The position numbers and the translations under genes were made by a program. Below are positions 11,487 to 13,993 of a DNA stretch of 13,993 bases, piece by piece; within the stretch, counting starts at the first letter, position 1, and each line of letters starts with the position of its first letter. Where the stretch lies: the NCBI GenBank assembly GCA_049614485.1, contig JBMZDR010000036.1, positions 1 to 13,993 of the forward strand, in the 5' to 3' direction. Origin of the DNA: GCA-2733415 sp049614485 (GTDB lineage: Bacteria; Bacteroidota; Bacteroidia; Flavobacteriales; Flavobacteriaceae). The notes beneath the pieces are model-generated. The model saw only the letters and a program-made list of their open reading frames with translations, did no database searches and was not told the origin of the DNA.

Positions 11487-11560
11487 AGGGGTATAGTTCA
11501 ATGGTAGAACGACTGATTCCAAACCAGTAGATGTGGGTTCGATTCCTACTACCTCTGCCA
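11487..11560 (+). tRNA. tRNA-Trp (anticodon CCA)
   Basis: A full cloverleaf. Acceptor AGGGGTA/TACCTCT (one G-U), D stem GTTC/GAAC with a 7-base loop, anticodon stem ACTGA/CCAGT with loop TTCCAAA giving anticodon CCA at 11519-11521, T arm GTGGG-TTCGATT-CCTAC, discriminator G and an encoded CCA end (11558-11560). One A-C mismatch sits at the last anticodon-stem pair (31-39). Position 24 is A, pairing with U11. It decodes UGG, presumably supplementing the host tRNA pool. Confidence 0.93.
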
Positions 11561-11579
11561 AATAATAAAGGAGAATACA

Positions 11580-12212
11580 ATGGATGTAAATTTAATAGAC
11601 TATATGGGTAGTGACTTATCTGTAGTTAACGCGGCTAGAGTTAGTTTTGGTAAGTATCACGGTATCTTTGATGAAGATAAGGACTCAAGGTTAATAAGTT
11701 ATCTAGCAAGACACAAGCACATGTCACCTTTTGGGCATGCATTTGCTACGTTCCATGTATCTGCCCCTATCTTTGTAGCACGGCAATTAGTCAAGCATAA
11801 GTTTTTACGTTGGAATGAGATTAGTAGAAGATATGTCGATGATGAACCTGAGTTCTATGTACCTAAGGAGTGGCGTGGACGTAGTGCAGACAAGAAGCAA
11901 GGGTCCGAGGGTGTTGTTGGTACTGACAACCTTGTTGGGTCTGCTAATCATAACGACATATGCAAGGCGTTCTACCAAGACCTGATCGACAGTGACATAG
12001 CACCTGAGCAAGCCCGTATGGTACTACCACAGTCTACCATGACAGAGTGGTACTGGTCAGGTAGTCTTGATGCCCTAGCTGATATGTGTAACTTAAGATG
12101 CACAAGCGATACTCAGTTAGAGACAAAGATAATAGCTGACAATATTGATAACACAATGAGGGGTCTTTACCCTGTCTCATGGAAAAATTTAAGAGGAGAA
12201 TACAATGACTAA
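11580..12212 (+). CDS. thyX: Flavin-dependent thymidylate synthase ThyX
   Basis: 210 residues, normal length for ThyX. It makes dTMP from dUMP with FAD, NADPH and methylene-tetrahydrofolate. The signature RHR-x7-S appears as KHKFLRWNEISRRY (72-85): K72-H73-K74, then S82, R84 and Y85, with both Arg replaced by Lys. The C-terminal motifs ARMVLPQSTMTEWYW (145-159) and NLRCTSDTQ (171-179) provide substrate- and flavin-contacting residues typical of the family. AAGGAG precedes the ATG. It follows the tRNA-Trp, probably on the same transcript. In an AT-rich phage it would help dTTP supply. Confidence 0.93.
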   Translation: MDVNLIDYMGSDLSVVNAARVSFGKYHGIFDEDKDSRLISYLARHKHMSPFGHAFATFHVSAPIFVARQLVKHKFLRWNEISRRYVDDEPEFYVPKEWRGRSADKKQGSEGVVGTDNLVGSANHNDICKAFYQDLIDSDIAPEQARMVLPQSTMTEWYWSGSLDALADMCNLRCTSDTQLETKIIADNIDNTMRGLYPVSWKNLRGEYND

Positions 12213-12369
12213 AGAAACTTGTGAAATGTGTCGAGAATATAACAGAGAGGATACCTGCACTGGTAAACAGGAGCCTCATGTATGCCCGTATAGTGATGAA
12301 ATACATGGTGATTTAACTCTGTGTGATTGCTGTGAAAATGAGGAGAGTGAATGTTGTGAACATATATAA
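12205..12369 (+). CDS. Small Cys-rich protein, probable zinc binder
   Basis: 54 residues with nine Cys (C6, C9, C18, C27, C40, C42, C43, C50, C51). The layout CEMC...CPYSDEIHGDLTLCDCC then ECCEHI matches short Cys-rich proteins ('CPY..EI.gD..LC.CC..C') common in phages, presumed to bind zinc. The ATG overlaps the end of thyX by 8 bases and has GAGGAGA upstream; the same string GAGAATACAATG precedes both thyX and this gene. Function unknown. Confidence 0.65.
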   Translation: MTKETCEMCREYNREDTCTGKQEPHVCPYSDEIHGDLTLCDCCENEESECCEHI

Positions 12370-12384
12370 TAGAGGAGAAACAGA

Positions 12385-12426
12385 ATGACCTATGAAAATA
12401 TAGTGGCAGACCTATGGAAATTATAA
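12385..12426 (+). CDS. Possible 13-codon microgene
   Basis: ATG at 12385 with AGAGGAG upstream, encoding MTYENIVADLWKL and stopping at TAA. It fills the gap between two real genes, and its end lies close to the AAGGAA site of the next. It may be a true microprotein or only a translation relay that keeps ribosomes moving through the operon. Confidence 0.3.
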   Translation: MTYENIVADLWKL

Positions 12427-12436
12427 GGAAACAATT

Positions 12437-12685
12437 ATGAATAAAGAAGAAATAAACGTGATGCAAGTAGCACTAGATCACCTACTTGAGGTGCAACAAG
12501 AATTGTTTGAAGAGCATGCTCAGAAGAACCGAGTGTCGTTGACTGTCAACGATTGGGATGAGATGGCAACGATCTCACGCAAGATAGCTGTGATCAAAGG
12601 TCTTCAATACGATGTAGCACAACAAGAAAGAGCAAACTCCTATGCCTCTGGGATGCGCCATTATTCGGAAGATGGAGGGGAATAA
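12437..12685 (+). CDS. Hypothetical helical protein (82 aa)
   Basis: 82 residues, mostly helical and acidic: EEINVMQVALDHLLEVQQEL, a central NDWDEMATISRKIAVIKGLQ and a tail SYASGMRHYSEDGGE. The long amphipathic helices suggest a coiled or helical-bundle protein. AAGGAA lies upstream. Not recognised. Its last codons contain GGAGGGG, the ribosome site of a possible microgene downstream. Confidence 0.55.
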   Translation: MNKEEINVMQVALDHLLEVQQELFEEHAQKNRVSLTVNDWDEMATISRKIAVIKGLQYDVAQQERANSYASGMRHYSEDGGE

Positions 12686-12687
12686 GG

Positions 12688-12768
12688 ATGGTGTTTGGGT
12701 GTCTGAAGGAGGTGCTAAATATGCTTAGCAAGTTAAATAACAGAATAGAGGAGAAGAATGATGTATAG
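12688..12768 (+). CDS. Possible 26-codon microgene with strong internal start
   Basis: ATG 12688 (GGAGG at 12674-12678) gives a 26-residue frame, MVFGCLKEVLNMLSKLNNRI to its end. Inside it, a near-perfect ribosome site AAGGAGGTG (12706-12714) sits seven bases before ATG 12721, which would give only 15 residues in the same frame. The end overlaps the start of the next gene. Either a microprotein or a translational relay. Confidence 0.35.
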   Translation: MVFGCLKEVLNMLSKLNNRIEEKNDV

Positions 12769-13069
12769 TATTGAGTTTAACGAAATGGTCTACTGGTATC
12801 AGTTGGAAGATCATTTTAAGGAAGCCCTTAATGGCAAAGGAGATAACTTTCTAAAATATTCAGACTTGGCTTTTAACAATTTAACCCATGAGATTGTTAA
12901 GTGCAGATACGATCTAAAAGAAATAATAGATTCTTGGATGCACCGAAGGTCTCACGAAGACAAGATGAATAGGATAATGGATGATGAAGAAAAACTATCC
13001 ATAAAAGAACAAAAAGAAAAAGCAACTAAAGCACTTAAGGACATTGTTTCTTCTTGGGAGGATTTTTAA
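12761..13069 (+). CDS. Hypothetical charged protein (102 aa)
   Basis: 102 residues from ATG 12761; an ATG three bases upstream is possible, but 12761 has the better distance to AGGAG (12749-12753). A soluble protein with an aromatic N-terminus (YSIEFNEMVYWYQLEDHFK) and a highly charged helical C-terminal half (RRSHEDKMNRIMDDEEKL, KEQKEKATKALKDIV) likely to be coiled coil. Not recognised. The next gene starts directly after its stop. Confidence 0.55.
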   Translation: MYSIEFNEMVYWYQLEDHFKEALNGKGDNFLKYSDLAFNNLTHEIVKCRYDLKEIIDSWMHRRSHEDKMNRIMDDEEKLSIKEQKEKATKALKDIVSSWEDF

Positions 13070-13228
13070 ATGATTAAACGCATACCCATGAAGGGTGGCG
13101 ATGAGTATGATGCCCTGTGTAAATCAAGAAAGTTTTTTCTATGGAAAGTAGGGCAGTTAAAGAAAATAAAACGAGCTTATAACAAAAGGTTTCGTAAATA
13201 TAATAAAAAGAATATTGGAGATGAATAA
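13070..13228 (+). CDS. Small basic conserved phage protein
   Basis: 52 residues, very basic. The layout RIPMKGGDEYDALCKSRK, then LWKVGQLKKIKRAYNKR and FRKYNKK, fits a short conserved protein pattern of phages ('MKGGDEYDAl..wRk.l.WkpGe.kkIKR.YNKR'). The function is not established; charge suggests nucleic acid contact. It starts one base after the previous stop, and its TAA overlaps the next ATG (TAATG). The weak ribosome site suggests translation coupling. Confidence 0.6.
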   Translation: MIKRIPMKGGDEYDALCKSRKFFLWKVGQLKKIKRAYNKRFRKYNKKNIGDE

Positions 13229-13482
13229 TGAGTAAGAAACAAGGTATCGCAAATGAAAGCAGCATTTATCAAATAGAGAACGGATTCCTGTTGACGTATG
13301 TAGTAGTTCCGTATAACACCACAGTAAGCTTAAGTTCTTTAGAACATAAAACAGAATACTACAAAGCTGGCTTTGAAGCTACTGAAAGACTTGCCGAGAT
13401 ATTGCTTAAAGAGTTGGCACAGGAGATAGATTTTATGAGAGTTAGCACAGGACACCAGATGTTTATGGAGGAGAATGAATAA
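13228..13482 (+). CDS. Hypothetical protein (84 aa)
   Basis: An 84-residue soluble protein with a beta-like first half (SIYQIENGFLLTYVVVPYNT) and a helical second half (YYKAGFEATERLAEILLKEL). Not recognised. Coupled to the upstream basic protein by TAATG, with GGAGATGAA as ribosome site inside that gene, and to the next gene by a further one-base overlap. Confidence 0.55.
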   Translation: MSKKQGIANESSIYQIENGFLLTYVVVPYNTTVSLSSLEHKTEYYKAGFEATERLAEILLKELAQEIDFMRVSTGHQMFMEENE

Positions 13483-13640
13483 TGAAGTTTATTAATGAAA
13501 TTGTTGACGAGCTATGTGATGTTTTAGGTTTCATACGCTCTTGCATACCACTTTTTATAGTGCTGTCTTTTTTTGCACTTTTCACAGTTATACCTTGGGG
13601 ACTTGGTATAGCACAAATGTTTCGCAGTTTGTTTGGGTGA
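13482..13640 (+). CDS. Small membrane protein (52 aa)
   Basis: 52 residues with one long hydrophobic segment at about 21-45 (IPLFIVLSFFALFTVIPWGL), preceded by an acidic helix with two Cys nearby (C12, C21) and followed by a short basic end. A single-pass membrane protein of unknown role. GGAGGAGA in the end of the previous gene is its ribosome site, and the start overlaps that stop by one base. Confidence 0.5.
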   Translation: MKFINEIVDELCDVLGFIRSCIPLFIVLSFFALFTVIPWGLGIAQMFRSLFG

Positions 13641-13644
13641 AGGA

Positions 13645-13869
13645 ATGATGATAGCTAATGAAACAACAGGTGTATTAGTGTTCAGTAACCCTGAGACTTA
13701 TCCTAAAAACCAATCTGTTGAATGTACTGCCAACAGTGTCCCACTCATAATGCAGTGGTACAGTGCCTTTCACGCTGATGATTTTTATATGGTTACTTTT
13801 AAGGGGCATAATGTGCGAATGGACAATAACGGGTGTATGATGCCTGGTCAGATTTTAGAATTATCATAA
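13645..13869 (+). CDS. Hypothetical protein (74 aa)
   Basis: A soluble beta-rich protein. Segments include NETTGVLVFSNPETYPK, ECTANSVPLIMQWYSAFHAD and VTFKGHNVRMDNNGCMMPGQ. The start is uncertain: ATG 13645 or 13648 behind GGTGAAGGA, or a TTG at 13633 inside the previous gene; the ATG is preferred. Not recognised. The stop abuts the next start region. Confidence 0.5.
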   Translation: MMIANETTGVLVFSNPETYPKNQSVECTANSVPLIMQWYSAFHADDFYMVTFKGHNVRMDNNGCMMPGQILELS

Positions 13870-13872
13870 TGA

Positions 13873-13993
13873 ATGATGGAAAGAGCTAATTTAATGGAAA
13901 GAAAATTACAAGACTGTGAAGAAAAGCTATCTGCAATCGATGATCTCATAGTGCGCCGCATCAAACACCACCAAGAAATGAAAGATGGTGTAA
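13873..13993 (+). CDS. Coiled-coil protein, partial at right edge
   Basis: A frame open to the end of the window: 40 residues, MMERANLMERKLQDCEEKLS and on to RRIKHHQEMKDGV. It is highly charged and helical, with heptad-like spacing. The start could also be the internal ATG at 13894. Function cannot be judged from the fragment. Confidence 0.45.
   Translation, partial: MMERANLMERKLQDCEEKLSAIDDLIVRRIKHHQEMKDGV

Noticed and set aside
12034..12466. Minus-strand frames opposite thyX and the Cys-rich gene
   Set aside because: They mirror real plus-strand genes with strong family motifs and have no ribosome sites.

Overview
This is an AT-rich, densely packed window that looks like part of a lytic tailed bacteriophage genome. 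It is probably a marine phage of a Gram-negative host, with a T7-like or other podovirus-like gene set. Reasons: many tiny overlapping genes with strong AGGAG ribosome sites, a lysis cassette (M15 endolysin, 3TM holin), a small-terminase-like protein, an HNH protein, a phage tRNA-Trp, a flavin-dependent thymidylate synthase, and several short Cys-rich or basic proteins of types common in marine phages. No integrase, repressor or transposase is visible. The host cannot be named from this sequence; the DUF1127-like fragment at the left edge and the sigma-70-type promoters only suggest a proteobacterium.

Layout. Positions 1-3500 are all leftward (minus strand). In transcription order they hold an unknown first gene, the endolysin, a coiled-coil membrane protein, a GTG-started membrane protein, the 3TM holin, a small Cys-rich protein, an HNH protein, an unknown, the small-terminase-like protein, a basic protein, a probable virion protein, and finally a separately promoted DUF1127-like gene that leaves the window. 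Positions 3501-4960 are a non-coding control region of about 1.4 kb. It carries three tandem leftward sigma-70-type promoters, a repeated operator-like element, helically phased direct repeats resembling an origin, a GC-richer block that can fold like a structured RNA, and a palindrome just before the first rightward gene. Positions 4964-13993 are all rightward: a run of small unknown early genes, a pair of paralogues, a secreted protein, a 513-residue zinc-ribbon protein coupled to an M28/M42-type metallopeptidase, a second promoter, more small genes, a terminator overlapping a promoter, tRNA-Trp, thyX, and a further chain of very small genes that runs off the right edge.

How it works together (inference). 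The central region would fire both arms: leftward for lysis, packaging and structure, rightward for host takeover and nucleotide metabolism. An 11-bp element, ATACTTTAAGT, lies 11-13 bp downstream of the -10 box, in the same orientation relative to transcription, at one leftward promoter and at the internal rightward promoter near 10.55 kb. One regulator may therefore coordinate the two arms. ThyX supplies dTMP for replication of AT-rich DNA, and the tRNA supplements Trp decoding. The metallopeptidase pair may recycle host peptides or process proteins; its target is unknown.
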